NCBI RefSeq assembly: GCF_023856365.1
Contig: NW_026042668.1
Coordinates: 1 to 64,000, forward strand
Direction of reading: 5' to 3'
From: Brienomyrus brachyistius
Taxonomy: Eukaryota > Chordata > Actinopteri > Osteoglossiformes > Mormyridae
DNA length: 64,000 bases
The notes below the pieces were generated by a model, which did not search any database, had not been told where the DNA came from, and saw nothing but the letters and a program-made list of their open reading frames with translations. Shown one piece after another: positions 33,839 through 45,258 of the stretch (position 1 is the first letter of the stretch; every line of letters starts with the position of its first letter). A program made the position numbers and the translations under genes.

Positions 33839-34102
33839 GGGTATACCTATCCTACCCCATAGCGTGATAAATACCTGTTTTTTTTTTCCCTTATGGGGAC
33901 CACGAAACTGAAAACCAGGAAAACTCTATTTTATAAAAATCTGTGACTGCTGTGGAAAAACTAAAAATGCAAAACCTCTTTTATTTTGCTTGGTTACTTA
34001 TGGTTATGGTTAGGGCAGGGTGGGGGTTAAGATTGTCATAGTTAGCGTTAGCATTTATCCAATAGAAGTCAATGAGCGGGCCCCATAAGGATAGGTATAC
34101 CC
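33839..34102. mobile_element. Short non-coding element with 15-bp terminal inverted repeats
   Basis: Ends GGGTATACCTATCCT / AGGATAGGTATACCC are perfect 15-bp inverted repeats 264 bp apart, with further partial pairing inward (ACCCCAT...GGCCCCAT). It is embedded in a GT microsatellite. No unambiguous target-site duplication is seen because the flanks are simple sequence. A DNA-transposon MITE is likely. Confidence 0.7.
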
Positions 34103-34184
34103 TATGTGTGTGCATGTGTGTGTTTGTCCCATATTGCCTGGGCTTCAGGATACCTCATAACCCGGAACTTCATCAGAAGTAGTT

Positions 34185-34240
34185 AGAAAATGGATGAATG
34201 GATGGATGGATGGATGGATGGATGGATGGATGGATGGACA
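34185..34240 (+). repeat. SINE tail and (GGAT)n microsatellite
   Basis: AGAAAATGGATGAATGGATGG followed by a long GGAT run matches the SINE family tail, expanded as a microsatellite. The body is too diverged to delimit. Confidence 0.7.
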
Positions 34241-34629
34241 GATCAATAAAAGTACAGAACATCCATTTTACAAAGAACCATCAACACTAAATGTATGCAC
34301 TGGTCATGCTCCTGGAAATTAAACTTCTTTTCTGAAAAGCAGCATGTTCATAAATTAGCTGCTGTTATACCTTGGGGGAACAAATGCAGATGAAATTGTA
34401 AAACAAACTGCAGTGGCAAAACAGTTCTGGCTGCCTGTGCTGCCCTGCCTGCCCGCCCTCCTGCCCATTACGTCCTGCCTGTGCCACCCTCCTGCCTGCC
34501 CTCCTGCCTGTTTACGTCTTTCCTGTGTGCCCTGCTGCCAGTTATTCTGTATTTACATCCGGACTTAACTAATTGAACCATATAAACCATATAAATCAGG
34601 ACTTTGTTAACGTGACTTCTGACCTGTGG

Positions 34630-34815
34630 AGGATGGGCTCCCCCTTTCACTCTGGTTCCTCCAAAGGTTTCTTACTATGACTGAGTTTATCCTTGCCAAT
34701 GTCGCTTTCTAATTTTTCAGGCTAGATCTTGCTCACTGGGACAATTGGGCAGGGACAAAGTAAAGTGCTTTGAGACAATGTAAGGCTATGAAAATGTACT
34801 ATACAAAATAAAGTG
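34630..34815 (+). mobile_element. LINE 3' UTR fragment (L2-type repeat)
   Basis: GGATGGGCTCCCCCTTTCACTC, GTTCCTCCAAAGGTTTCTTAC and a tail AATAAAGTGAATTGACTTGA parallel the 3' UTR of the LINE at 639-1565 read in the opposite direction. Confidence 0.6.
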
Positions 34816-36678
34816 AATTGACTTGAGTAATGTGGCACAAAGCAACCCTTCTTTGCCACAGGAAATGTCTGGTGCAATTTCTTTTTTAATTGTACATGTC
34901 AATTGCATAATACCCTAAACTAATTCATTATTATTTCTATTATTATCATCATCATCAGTATTTCATTAGTATTCCATGGTATTTAGATTTTTCAGGAATC
35001 AGTGTGTGTACTGTATACTTTTTAATTTATTTGCACTATGTGTAGTGTCTCTGCAGCTGTATATACTTGCTGCATTATGCACAAGAACTTCCCTCAGGCA
35101 TCAGTATAGTTAATCAAATGTAATATTTCTTGCTTGTTTATTAAGTTGTTTTAGGTATTTTGTGTGTTCCACTTAATTTAGTGTAATTAGTCCTAGTTGA
35201 CTCAGGTTTAGTTAGATTTTTCCTTCTGTTGTTCCTCTGCATCATGCTACTGTCATAAAATTTCAATGTCTTACCTAACTTAAGAGTTTTGTGCATTGTG
35301 TTTTGGAGAGAAAGAAATCATTACTTTTTTTCTTTAGATTCATCCACTGATTCTATCACCTATGACACATTCCCCCTGAATATTTGTTTGTTTATTTATG
35401 TATTTGCTTTGGGGATGGAATTAACAAACAGAAATAACTGAATGAATCAGGGTAGTGAAAAACATTTATAAACTTATCATTTTGGTATTGGTACGATCCT
35501 GTTCTGGTTAGTTAGCCGAGGGAGTAAATCATCCGGAGTTTCATCTCTCAATCTCCTCCTACACCCACTCAGCATCACAGTATGGACTCCCCAATGCAAC
35601 TGATCTGCACGTATTTGTACTCTGGGAGGAAATTGAAGCCCCCATAGGAAAAACTCAAAGCCTACAGACATATGCACAAAACCAGGGGACATGCTCAGTT
35701 CTGCAGGCCTGGAAGTGTGAGAGAAGGCTATTTATTGAGTTTCCCCTCTGCCCCTGGTAAAGATGAAACATGCACAAGTCATTAAACACACATATACTTA
35801 CATGAAAGTCTGACTGATACTGGAGCTTCCAGTGCCCGTAAACCAGGTACTGGGGTACTCCATTTCCTTCTTGATAATTAGCGCCATTGAAAAAAAAACG
35901 GTGCCTTTCCTAATATTAACTGACTCTCAGACAAATGTACTGCTTGAAGACCCTGCCACTATTCGCATTTTCCAGCAGGAGTCACAAATCTTCATTGCAT
36001 TCAGTTTATTCTCAGATGAGCTCATGCATGTTTCTATGTGCATCTTTACACTTAAACAAATACAGCTAACCTCTGTTGTTATATTCCATATATATTTGTC
36101 GTGACTGGCCTTTTTTCTCAAATGATGGATTTCTGAAACTAAAACTGACAGTATTCTAAAATATTTATATTGCCACATCATCGACACATGTTCTAATATG
36201 ACATAGCATTCCCCTGGACCATAGTGCGACTTAGAGACAAGATATAACATGCCCTTCACGGTAAAACACTAGATAGGTGCAACACTTAATGTCAACGTTG
36301 TCAATGTCAATGTTGACTTAATGTCAACGTTAAATTCATGGATTCGCAAATTAAGTAACACGGTTACAGTACAAAAACGAGCAGAGCTGTGTATGGCATG
36401 ACTATCTCGCGGCGGCGACAAAATATGCTTATCCTTCTAATTATTCAGAAGAAAATATATTTGCAAGCACAGCCGTTCACGGCTTCCGTACAAAAAGCTG
36501 TCACTACGCTACAGGAAGAATACACGACCAATATAGGATTTACACAAGTCTGCTTCTTTTGTTTTATTTAGTAACAACTTTCACAAAAATTGACAGCAAT
36601 ACTGCTAAAAGTGCAGATCTGTTGCCAAATTAAATAAACAAAGAAATTAATCATAAAAATATTCAAAGTATATACAGC
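34816..36678. other. No recognisable gene
   Basis: AT-rich sequence. A short patch at 36285-36330 repeats TTAATGTCAACGTT in direct and inverted form. Open frames lack recognisable domains. Confidence 0.4.
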
Positions 36679-36822
36679 CAGGGGCGCCGCTAGCAATTTT
36701 GGGCCCTATGACAAAATATGAGGTTGGGCCCCCCTATCACACCCATTCAGATCTCTGGGGGCCCCTAAAGGGCGTGGGCCCTTAGAATTGTCCCAACTTT
36801 CCCCCCCTTAGCGGCGCCCCTG
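36679..36822. mobile_element. hAT-type MITE, 144 bp, perfect TIR and 8-bp TSD
   Basis: Perfect 14-bp inverted ends CAGGGGCGCCGCTA / TAGCGGCGCCCCTG, flanked by TATACAGC at 36671-36678 and 36823-36830. The interior carries GGGCCC-type runs, reminiscent of the element at 7219. Both ends and the TSD are exact, implying a fairly recent insertion. Confidence 0.95.
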
Positions 36823-37381
36823 TATACAGCTAACCATTTCCAATCGAAAAGTACATACAAGTCTCCAATATAAGTTATACAATGGAGCGCAGATAAAACT
36901 TTTAAATAGTAATTAACCAAACTATATAAAGAATACAAGTTTGAATACAGGTAATTTGTATAAATTTTACTGTGTTCAGACTGAAAAATCAGCACCAGCC
37001 TTACACACATTGCAGTTCTGCTTTTTTCTTCTTTTAGCATAATTACCCGTTTCACGTTCACGAGGCAGAAGATCCCTGCAAATGTGAAAATTCACAAGTA
37101 ACAGGCACCATTAACCTCAAGCCATAACAGTCTGCTAGCCTGAACAATAGCAAACTCTATGTATTACCAATTATTACGCAGGTTGTCACTTTATCAAATC
37201 ATGACTGTTACTAAGAAGTGGGAGTGAAACGCGTGTCACGAGATCTCGCGATATTACAACATGACGAGATTTCTCGTTGGAGCGAAAAGCCGTTTCACGA
37301 ATGCGCTGCAAATGAGCTGCTGTAAATATGTCGGCATCTGACTAAATTACTATAGTAGATACCCCAGACACTTTTGAATCT

Positions 37382-37543
37382 TTTGTGTGTCAGCATTTCG
37401 GGTGCCCGGCGGAAAATATAAATGGCGAAAGGGAGACAGACAAAACACGAACCATCTGTAAGGACTGTAGAAAGCTAATGCCGCACACAGCGGCTAATGC
37501 TACTACTAACTACTATGCAAAGCCATTTGCAGCACCATCATAG
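37382..37543 (+). pseudogene. BED-type zinc-finger fragment (hAT/ZBED-like)
   Basis: A 53-residue open frame reads FVCQHFGCPAENING, then TICKDCRKLMPHTAANATTN, then YYAKPF before a stop. The layout matches a BED finger: aromatic start with V-x-x-H-F, C-x2-C, then N-x-x-T-x-N. Histidines of the second half are lost. Repeat A follows within 240 bp. Likely a hAT transposase relic. Confidence 0.55.
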
Positions 37544-37780
37544 CTCTTTATTTAAATTCACTGCACCGGTGAAGAAAACATTTTTAAAAAAATGTTATGT
37601 TTATTATTGGGTGCTTTCCACTTCATGCACCCACATACAGCGCTAGCTTAAAGCAATGCATTCTGGTCCTGACGCAATGCATCATGGTTATATTTTTTAT
37701 CGCCCGTTGCATTACGTCACCATGTCACATGGTACCAAAACTCCGCGAGAGCAAGACACATCAGGCAGCACCTCTTAGCA

Positions 37781-38267
37781 GGCTGCACAGGCTGGATCCG
37801 CCTCCATTACGACACAACTTTGCCCTTATTGGCTTAAGATTTTAGTTACATACATGACGTTTGTATATCTGCTATTTCTCCCGAGAAGCAGGTAAAGCGG
37901 TAACTGCTTTTCAATTAATTTACTTGGTAAAATTAAATTTAAATAAATGATATGAATATTGTAATAGTACTCGTGAGCTTTGTTTGTTGTTAGTTACTGT
38001 AATGTTGCGCTGCTTTATTTGTTTAATCGTCTTGTCTGTGAAGACATTCAAGTTAATCAAATAAGAACTGCACTGTACACTGTACATGACCATAAAAACT
38101 TTGAATCCTTGAAATAAATGTTTTTGATCTTTTCCTTGGCAGTTATCTTTTTACACAGGGCCTCTATGTACACAATAGTTATTTTTTTCATGACTAACAG
38201 TATGGATCAGGAGTTGGTTATTGTAAAAGAAGTAATGTGCATGCAGGTGATATTTGTATAGATTTAT
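37781..38267 (+). repeat. Interspersed repeat A, copy 2
   Basis: Near-identical to 10595-11084, with a few substitutions and short indels (for example GTAAAGCGGTAACTGC versus GTAAAGCAGTGGTAACTGC). The copies diverge abruptly after GTATAGATTTAT. Confidence 0.8.
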
Positions 38268-38723
38268 ATTTACCCCTAGGTGATAAGTTTGACAGTCATT
38301 TCTTTTACCGTTTGGCCTCTCGGTTGAACATAATAGTGGCGCGAGCAGCTCCACTTGGTTTTTTAAAAATACTCAGCCATGAACTTTTGGTGAACTCAGG
38401 TGAATCCCTTCCTTCAGTAGTAAACCTTGGTAGTTTCAGCCGTTTACACATTGTCTCACTAAAAGGTTGATAATATATTTGTCCTTTTACATAGTGATAA
38501 AATATACGCGATAAAAATGTGAATATTCATAGATTCAGGACTAACAAAGTAGCTAACAGAAACTCAGACTAACAAAAGGTGCAAATACATACTCAGTTGG
38601 TTCCATTGTGTTGATTACATTATAATGTTTACATTGTAATGATTATATCATGGATATTTGGCATACTTTTTATAAAATCGTAATTCTTATATTCTGCGTT
38701 ATATAGTGCTAAATAATATTCCA

Positions 38724-38945
38724 TAGATGGATGGACTTTATTAATCCCCGTGGGGAAATTGTGTTTTTTATGTCTCCCTCAACTTACTCTTTGTGGAGTA
38801 AGTTGTCCGCGAAGTGCAGCTACCTGTTGGGGCGCCCAGGGAGCTGGGGGTTAAGGGCCTTGCTCAAGGACCCACAGACGTGCTGAGGCTGGGTTAGTTT
38901 CAACTGGTGACCTCATTACAGGCACAAGGACTGACCCCTGCCCCC
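38724..38945 (-). mobile_element. V-SINE-like tRNA-derived SINE
   Basis: Minus strand: a tRNA-like head with GAGGTCACCAGTTGAAACTA, a core with CTTGAGCAAGGCCCTTAACC and AGCTCCCTGGGCGCCCCAAC, and a tail with AATTTCCCCACGGGGATTAA TAAAGTCC. This core and tail are those I know from fish V-SINEs. The copy at 55185 has the same order. The B box is degenerate. Confidence 0.7.
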
Positions 38946-40040
38946 CAACTGTGTATGAGTAGCATTTATGCTGTTTCTTGAGTGTGAGCTAGTACATAAA
39001 CCAGCTAGTGCTCACCATTGCAAAAATACTCTAGCTTTCTGTCATACACATTTTTTTATTTTCTTACATTGTCCGTTTTTGTTCATAGTCTGTAATATTC
39101 TGAATAACGACAATGTAGAGGAAAAACAGATTAAATTCTCCTTGTTTGTAATTTCCCCATGTAATCCACTGCCTTGTGGTAAGAGGTGCAAAAGTCAGAC
39201 GCGTTGAATGATGAGGATACGATATTGAGTTTAGTTCTTGAGAGGATTTATTCATATGATATTTTAACACACAGTACTTTGAACTGGTTTGTTTGGCGCA
39301 AAAGGGCCGATATGCAGACACCATCACACATGGCAAATACGGTCAATGACTGTTTCACTTTGCACCTTCAGCCCTGAGCCGCGTAATCTCAGCACCTTTA
39401 ATAACAACCATTGCTGCCTCCTACAGGTGGGAATACACTTAGACAATAGTAAATATCACTAAGGCAGGCAAGTACCTCTCGTTTCAAGTGTTGCAATACT
39501 ATATAACATTATATTATAAACAATAAATACGAATAAATAAAAACATTAAACAAATAAACATAATCAATAATATTCATGAATAATTATGCTTAATATACAA
39601 ATAAAAGAATAGCTCCTGCAGATGATTTCAGATAACTACTGGAACAATGAGTTCTGGAGGGGAGCAAGCTCTGTTACATGCTATAGAAATGTTGATCTGA
39701 TTCCTTTCATTATCAGATTGTTACCACTGTTAAAAACCACAGATATTGTATTCTGATTGTATGCATTTCCTTATTAGGGCATGTCAGTTACTTCTGTTAA
39801 AAAATCCGTTTATTCTGACGTCGTAAATTTCCTGATCAGAGTTTACCCTCTTTAAAGTGATGGAGGTCCACTTGTGCGAAAGATACATCGATATGCATAT
39901 GAGATTTCGTTTGTGCCAAAAATATGTAAATAGCACACAGTCCATGTCGACTGAGCATGTGACAAAGAATTTTTCTGTGACAATTCTATTTTGTCAATGA
40001 GTTTGTCTGTGGAGCCCCTGAAGGGACCTAATGGTGTCCG
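38946..40040. other. No recognisable gene
   Basis: Short open frames only. The last 100 bp (AGATACCCAGAAATAAACTG) could be leader sequence of the gag-like relic that follows. Confidence 0.35.
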
Positions 40041-40352
40041 CTAATTAGATACCCAGAAATAAACTGTGTGGCTCCTGCCCAAGCATTGCTGCCCAAACAG
40101 CAGCTTCCTCCTTATGCCACCGAGGGAGGAGTAGCCAGTGGTTCCCCTGCCCCTTCCCCTCTCCCCCCTGCAGACGAGGATCATAACCATTCAGCACCCG
40201 ACTCTACCTCCTTCTCGGTGAAGAAGTGCCGTGGCGAAACACTCAGGCAGCAGGACGAGGTAGCAGAAATTCTTGCCCCTATGTTGGTATGTCCAAATCC
40301 TCAAGGGGGAGATAAGGTTTGCTCATCTGACACTGTAGATGAAGGAGTTGAA
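40041..40352 (+). pseudogene. Possible retroelement gag-like fragment, first part
   Basis: The frame from 40068 is rich in Pro/Gln/Ala (LPKQQLPPYATEGG, SPAPSPLPPADED), followed by SVKKCRGETLRQQDEVAEIL. The composition resembles the variable region between matrix and capsid in retroviral-type gag proteins, but no diagnostic motif is present. It runs into a CR1 LINE at 40353. See 41348-41560 for the other side. Weak call. Confidence 0.28.
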
Positions 40353-41339
40353 CATAAGAACATAAGAACTATACAAACGAGACGAGGCCATTCGGCCCAT
40401 CAAGCTCGCTTGGGGAGAACTAAACTAATAGCTCAGAGTCGTTAAAATCTTATCTAGCTCTGATTTAAAGGAACCCAAGGATTCAGCTTGCACTACATTA
40501 TCAGGAAGACTATTCCATACTCTACACGCTGCGTAAAGAAGTGCTTCCTTAAATCCAGCTTGAAATGTTCTCCCGCTAATTTCCACCTATGGCCACGAGT
40601 TCGTGTATTTAAACTAATGCTGAAGTAACTATTTGGTTGAACAGCATCCAAACCTGTTAGAATCTTATATACCTGGATCATGTCCCCCCTCAATCTCCTT
40701 TGCTTGAGACTGAACAGATTTAGCTCAAGTAACCGTTCCTCGTATGACATTCCTCTAAGACCAGGAATCATTTTTGTGGCCCTACGCTGCACCTTTTCTA
40801 AGGCCACAATGTCCTTTTTAAGATATGGTGACCAAACCTGCACACAATATTCTAGGTGAGGTCTCACCAAGGAATTGTATAATCTTAGCATTACCTCCCT
40901 TGACTTAAACTCCACACACCTGGAGATATACCCCAACATCCTATTGGCCTTTTTTATTGCTTCCCCACACTGGCGAGAATGGGACATGGAAGCATCAACA
41001 TACACACCAAGGTCTTTCTCATGATCAGCTACCTTTATTTCAGTGACACCCATGAAATACCTGTACTTTATATTTCTGCTCCCTAGATGGAGTACCTTAT
41101 ATTTATCGACGTTAAATTTCATCTGCCAGGTATCGGCCCAGTCACTAATTAAATCAAGATCCCGCTGTAGCTGCTGAGCCACTAATTCAGTATCTGCTAC
41201 ACCACCCACCTTGGTGTCATCTGCAAATTTCACCAGTTTACTGTATATATTGGTATCCATATCATTTATGTAAATTAGGAACAATAGTGGTCCTAAAATC
41301 GAACCCTGCGGTACCCCACTATGAACGCAAGCCCACTGT
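40353..41339 (-). mobile_element. CR1-type LINE, 5'-truncated, with 8-bp TSD
   Basis: The minus-strand frame (41353-40493) opens with the RT block VPQGSILGPLLFLIYINDMD, then KLVKFADDTKVGG (catalytic YADD-type motif as FADD), EKDLGVYVDASMSHSRQCGE, HLEYCVQVWSPYLKKDI and RRLRGDMIQVYKILTGLDAV. It ends in a 3' UTR with GATGGGCCGAATGGCC and two TTCTTATG octamers, the CR1 signature. Flanking GAGTTGAA occurs at 40345-40352 and 41340-41347. N-terminal RT and endonuclease are missing. The frame breaks near its C-terminal end, so it is inactive. Confidence 0.9.
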
Positions 41340-41347
41340 GAGTTGAA

Positions 41348-41560
41348 GGACATTGCCAGTGACCTGCTGGACCCCAGGCAGAACAGGCCTCACCATGCGA
41401 CAGCCCTTCAGAGACTGGTCCTCCTGCGCATGGACTGGGGCATGATGCATCAGTTTAAACAGGAGCCTGGTAAATCCTGCGAGTGCTACACCAAGCGACT
41501 GATGGCAGCATTCTCCAACTACAGTGGGATGGACTCCACAACGGACCGAGAGTGTATGTG
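41348..41560 (+). pseudogene. Possible retroelement gag-like fragment, second part
   Basis: The frame at 41343-41561 reads KDIASDLLDPRQNRPHHATA, then QFKQEPGKSCECYTKRLMAA and FSNYSGMDSTTDRE. The spacing of a Gln-rich helix, a Glu-x-x-x-Y/F-x-x-R-L motif and a following F-x-x-Y-S is reminiscent of retroviral capsid C-terminal sequence. It is out of frame with the piece before the CR1 insertion. Suggestive only. Confidence 0.3.
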
Positions 41561-41958
41561 ATGTAAAATACACTAAGATAGGTAAAAACTCTTTTGTGGA
41601 CTAAGTAAAACAAACATTTTATGTTCTAGTTTTCTTAAAACTACTGAAACAAATAATTGGCTACACTGCAGTTCCGCTGTTTTGTTTGGCACCCCTGCAT
41701 GTCGTGCATTGTGTGGAAAAAACCTGAAGGCTGAGGAATGTTACGTAACACAGCTAGAATGTAAAAACTCTCTCTGGTGTAATTCACTGCATAAAACCAA
41801 TGGTGTTAAGTGTGATGTCTTCTTCATAACACTCCCTGATGTTTGTGTCCGTGACCATGAGATAGGGTGGGCTGCTTTTCTTCCTTCCTTTGACTAGTAT
41901 TCCTCCTAAATTGTTCATCTGTATTTGCTGCATTGGTACTTGATGTGCGTGTGCCTTG
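41561..41958. other. No recognisable gene
   Basis: A small open frame at 41682-41897 has several cysteines but no domain I recognise. Confidence 0.35.
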
Positions 41959-42218
41959 TGTCACGATCGCCATTTAACGGGAGCGGCGGACGGGCAGGAA
42001 ACAGGCAAGGCAGGCAGGATACGGGGATTTATTAGGAACACGGGGTGCAGGAAACATCTCACGCAGACGGACTTCAATGACGGACACTGAACTCTAGTAA
42101 GACATGAACTCAAATAGACAGGACTGATTGAAAATAATCGGACACAGCTGGGTACGATCAGGGAAGCACACGTGGATAATCAGGGGGCGTGGCACACACG
42201 GTGGTCAGACTGTCCGGG
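41959..42218 (-). mobile_element. LTR (same family as the solo LTR at 60492)
   Basis: The plus-strand left end TGTCACGATCG corresponds to the minus-strand LTR end CGATCGTGACA. Shared blocks are GGGATTTATTAGGAACACGG, AAACATCTCACGCA, CAATGACGGACACTGAACTC, ACAGCTGGGTAC and GTGGATAATCAGGGGGCGTG. The right boundary is approximate because it passes straight into the proline-rich region. Confidence 0.75.
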
Positions 42219-42478
42219 ACCTCCTCGGGGACTAGGGCAGGAAAGTCTGGAGCTGGGTCAGGGACAGGAGTGGGGCCAGGAACAAGAGCCCCAGGGGGCA
42301 CAGTCATTTGAGGCGGAGGGAGCGCCTCGGGCGTGGGCTCTGGGGCCGCAGGGGGCAGCGGAGGCGGCTGCTCAGGAGCTACGGGCAAAGCAGGCGGCGG
42401 CTGCTCGGGCTCTGGGGCCGCAGGGGGCAGCGGAGGCGGCTGCTCGGGCTGCGCAGGAGCTATGGGCGACGAAGGCAA
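42158..42478 (-). CDS. Proline-rich ORF abutting an LTR
   Basis: A minus-strand frame of 106 codons is almost entirely Pro, Ala, Glu and Gln (EPEQPPPALPVAPEQPPPLP), with a 3' end TTVCATPPDYPRVLP that lies in LTR sequence. It is the shorter relative of 20861-21943. Internal GCAGGGGGCAGCGGAGGCGG repeats (42346, 42420) show local tandem duplication. It may be non-coding internal sequence of an LTR element. Confidence 0.4.
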   Translation of the reverse strand: MPSSPIAPAQPEQPPPLPPAAPEPEQPPPALPVAPEQPPPLPPAAPEPTPEALPPPQMTVPPGALVPGPTPVPDPAPDFPALVPEEVPDSLTTVCATPPDYPRVLP

Positions 42479-42489
42479 CTGCTCAGACG

Positions 42490-43065
42490 CTGTAGCAGGA
42501 ACCCAGGACTTTATGCTCAGCCCACTGCTGTTAACTCCGATGACTCACAACTGAGCAGCAATGCACATTTCGAATTCCATCATCAACATCAGGCAGATGA
42601 CAAGACTGTTGTGGGTCTCATCAATAAAAACGGTGACTCAGCATACAAAGAGGAAGTGTGATGACTATCGGACTGCTGCAGAGCCAACAACCTGTCTCTG
42701 AATGTTGACCAAAGAGATGGTTGTTGACGTTAGAAGAACACAAAACACAGAGTGACCACTCTCTGCTGCACATCAATGGCTCATCTGTGGAGATCGTAGA
42801 GAGTACCAGATTCCTTGTTGTCCATCTGGCGGAGAATCTCACCAGGTCCTTCAACATCAGCTCCATAGTAAGGAAAGCACAGCAGCACCTCTACTCTCCA
42901 CGGAAGCTCAGAAAAGCCCATCTCCCATTCTCACACTCTATTGGGGAACTGTTGAAAGCACCCTGAGCAGCTGCATCACGGTCTGCTTTGAGAACTGTGT
43001 CGCCTCAGATCACAAGTCCCTACAACAGATAGTGATGACAGGTGAGAAAATCATTGGGAGTATCG
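42490..43065 (+). mobile_element. LINE (second jockey-like family), 5' portion before LTR insertion
   Basis: Out-of-frame pieces read DKTVVGLINKNGDSAYKEEV, NNLSLNVD, HSLLHINGSSVEIVES and FLVVHLAENLTRSFN. This is the post-catalytic half of a jockey-like LINE reverse transcriptase. The region starts where the GC-rich LTR element stops and is interrupted at 43066 by a solo LTR. Multiple frameshifts. Confidence 0.8.
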
Positions 43066-43893
43066 TGTTAGAGAAATATGTACTTTTTTTATCATCATTT
43101 TGCTAGACGCTTAGAAACAACACCCTGCCGCAGCTTGATCTTAATTGAGCAATAACACGTCTCAAGAACTGTCGCTTGAATATTTCCACCCCATATATGG
43201 TGACAAACAATGTTCAATGTCAGTTGCATATCCTGTTTGTGTACCTCAATAAAAGACACTGCGAGGGGAGTTACTCTTTCGAAGTTGGCTGAGTTCGACT
43301 GAGAGGCTGACACCTCGAGGTCAGGACCGGGCTTCCCTTTGTAAGGAAAAGTGGTAAAAATGTCCCAAGGTTCTTGGTTGATCATTTGAATGCAGACAAT
43401 GTTAGGAATTTATGATCATGGGGGAAGCCAGGGAGAGAATGGGGGTTCCAGTTGGCACCACTATGGTGATAAGGATAAGATAAGGTGATAAGAATTGAAT
43501 TACAATGATCATAAAAGTCTCCACCCTGTCCTGTCCCGTCCCTGTCTCAGGATCCTCACACTCCAGGGGGTCACTCTTTATATGTAAATTCACTCACAAC
43601 ACCTACACACAACACCTTGGTGGGGAGGGCCTTTTTGGGTATAAAGGGGGGTGAAGAACTGTCTTCAATTTGTATCTGAGCTGCCTTTCAGTACCCGGTG
43701 TGTCTCTACACTGTATTACATTGTATTATTTTTGCTGTTCAATAAACCATCATTTTGCTGAAACTGCGGAGACTCTGCAAGTGGATTCCCTACACCTTGC
43801 AGCAAGTAAAACGTCATCACAGCTGTCTGCGTTGTTCTGTGTTCAGAGACTGGTTTGTTTCCAGCGCATCTTCAGAAGAAGATAACCCTAACA
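43066..43893 (+). mobile_element. Solo LTR (828 bp), retrovirus-like or Ty3-like, within a LINE
   Basis: Ends TGTTAG...CTAACA are inverted and begin TG/end CA. Flanks TATCG (43061-43065) and TATCT (43894-43898) form a 5-bp duplication with one mismatch. The LINE reading frame is continuous if the insert is ignored. Internal signals fit a plus-strand LTR: GGTATAAAGGG (TATA box, about 43638) and CAATAAACC (polyadenylation signal, about 43740) near the 3' side. No internal genes remain, so it arose by LTR-LTR recombination. Confidence 0.82.
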
Positions 43894-44480
43894 TATCTCT
43901 CCCCTCCATCACAGATATTCACACCACACACTGCATCCGCAAAGCCACCACCATTGTGGATGACCCCACCCACCCCTCACATTATCGTTTCACCCTCCTG
44001 CCTTCTGGAAATAGGTCCCGGAGCATTCGGGCCTTTACAGCCAGACTCAAACAGCTTTATCCCCCATGCCGTCAGACTACTGAACTCTCAGGGACTAATC
44101 TGATACCACACACACATACACTCATTAACACACTTTATTATTTAACTACTATTTTTTATCTTATTGTCGCCATGTTTACAGTTACTTTTATTTATTTTTA
44201 TTGCTACCTCATTGGACAACCAAACTGCGCCTTCTCAGTACTGGGTTTACTGTGCTGTTTGTGCTCGTTGGTGTCAGTTGTCCTCTCTTTTTGCACTGTC
44301 CTGCAATGTTTGCACAGTTTTTGCTCATTATGCACCATACAGTATGTTGCTAGGTTGGTATGTGTTAGTCTTCTGTTAATTTAAGTAGCACCTTGGTCCG
44401 AGGGAAACAGTTTCTTTTGTAACTGTACTATACTCAACTGTGTAAAGTTAAAAATAACATTAAAGACCTACTTGACTTTT
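43894..44480 (+). mobile_element. LINE (second jockey-like family), 3' portion after LTR insertion
   Basis: Continues with SITDIHTTHCIRKATTIVDD, PTHPSHYRFTLLPSGNRSRS and IRAFTARLKQ, then an untranslated region with TTTGCACTGTCCTGCAATG. It ends TAAAGACCTACTTGAC, the typical family end. Together with 42490-43065 it forms one 5'-truncated LINE. Confidence 0.8.
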
Positions 44481-45258
44481 ACTGAACAGGTGCTAAAGTG
44501 AAATTACTTGCTTCTGGGAAAGAACTCCAGCTGAAATTCTGTACAACAATTATGGGAGACATATGGGAAGGACGCGGTGTCAGACCTGCCCCAGTGGGAC
44601 GAATGTGGTTTTCCTAGTAACAGCAGCTTCAGTCCCAATCAGATAAGCCAGATGCGTCTGAAATTAGAGGAACGGGATCAGACTGGTTGCTCAGGGACTA
44701 ATGTGGTAGAACTAAAACAGAGACAAATTGGACGGTGTTTCAATTGTGGGAAAATGAGACAAAGCAGGCAGAGGAGATGCGGGTGGCAAAGAAGCATGAG
44801 ATAAGGAATGCAGAGAATGTGGATGAGGGTGAGACTCCTGTGAAAACTGTGTATTGAAAATTAGGGCCATAGTATTGTCATCCATCCTGTCAGGGTATGG
44901 AAATACACTGAGGGTAAATGGCCTAATGCAGGAAGTGTCTTAATCCTATAACATCCAGCTGATTCAGGCTGTGGGGGACAGTGTAGTACTGCACTCTTCT
45001 GGCTGGGACCTTGAATAAATGAATGAATGTTACATTTATACAGCCCTTTTCTAAGATACACAAAGAGCTTTACAGAAGCACTGGGGAGCCACTTCAACCC
45101 AAACGTGAGGCAGCAGGAGAGGGGGCCCAGGCAGAGAGAACAGCCAACAAGACGGGTGCTTCCACAGACAGGACGGGGGCCCCGGCAGACCAACGCTGAC
45201 GACTCCTGGGACCAAGTCAACAGAGCAGCTGTCGTCATTGTGACTCACCCTCATACAT
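44481..45258. other. No recognisable gene
   Basis: A frame at 44577-44804 contains RCFNCGKMRQ, which looks like the start of a CCHC knuckle but lacks the His and final Cys spacing. 45015-45110 has a generic fish repeat (TTTATACAGCCCTTTTCTAA). Confidence 0.35.

Noticed and set aside
44577..44804. Retroviral nucleocapsid-type zinc knuckle (CFNCGK)
   Set aside because: The His and last Cys are not at the required spacing, and no gag context is visible nearby.
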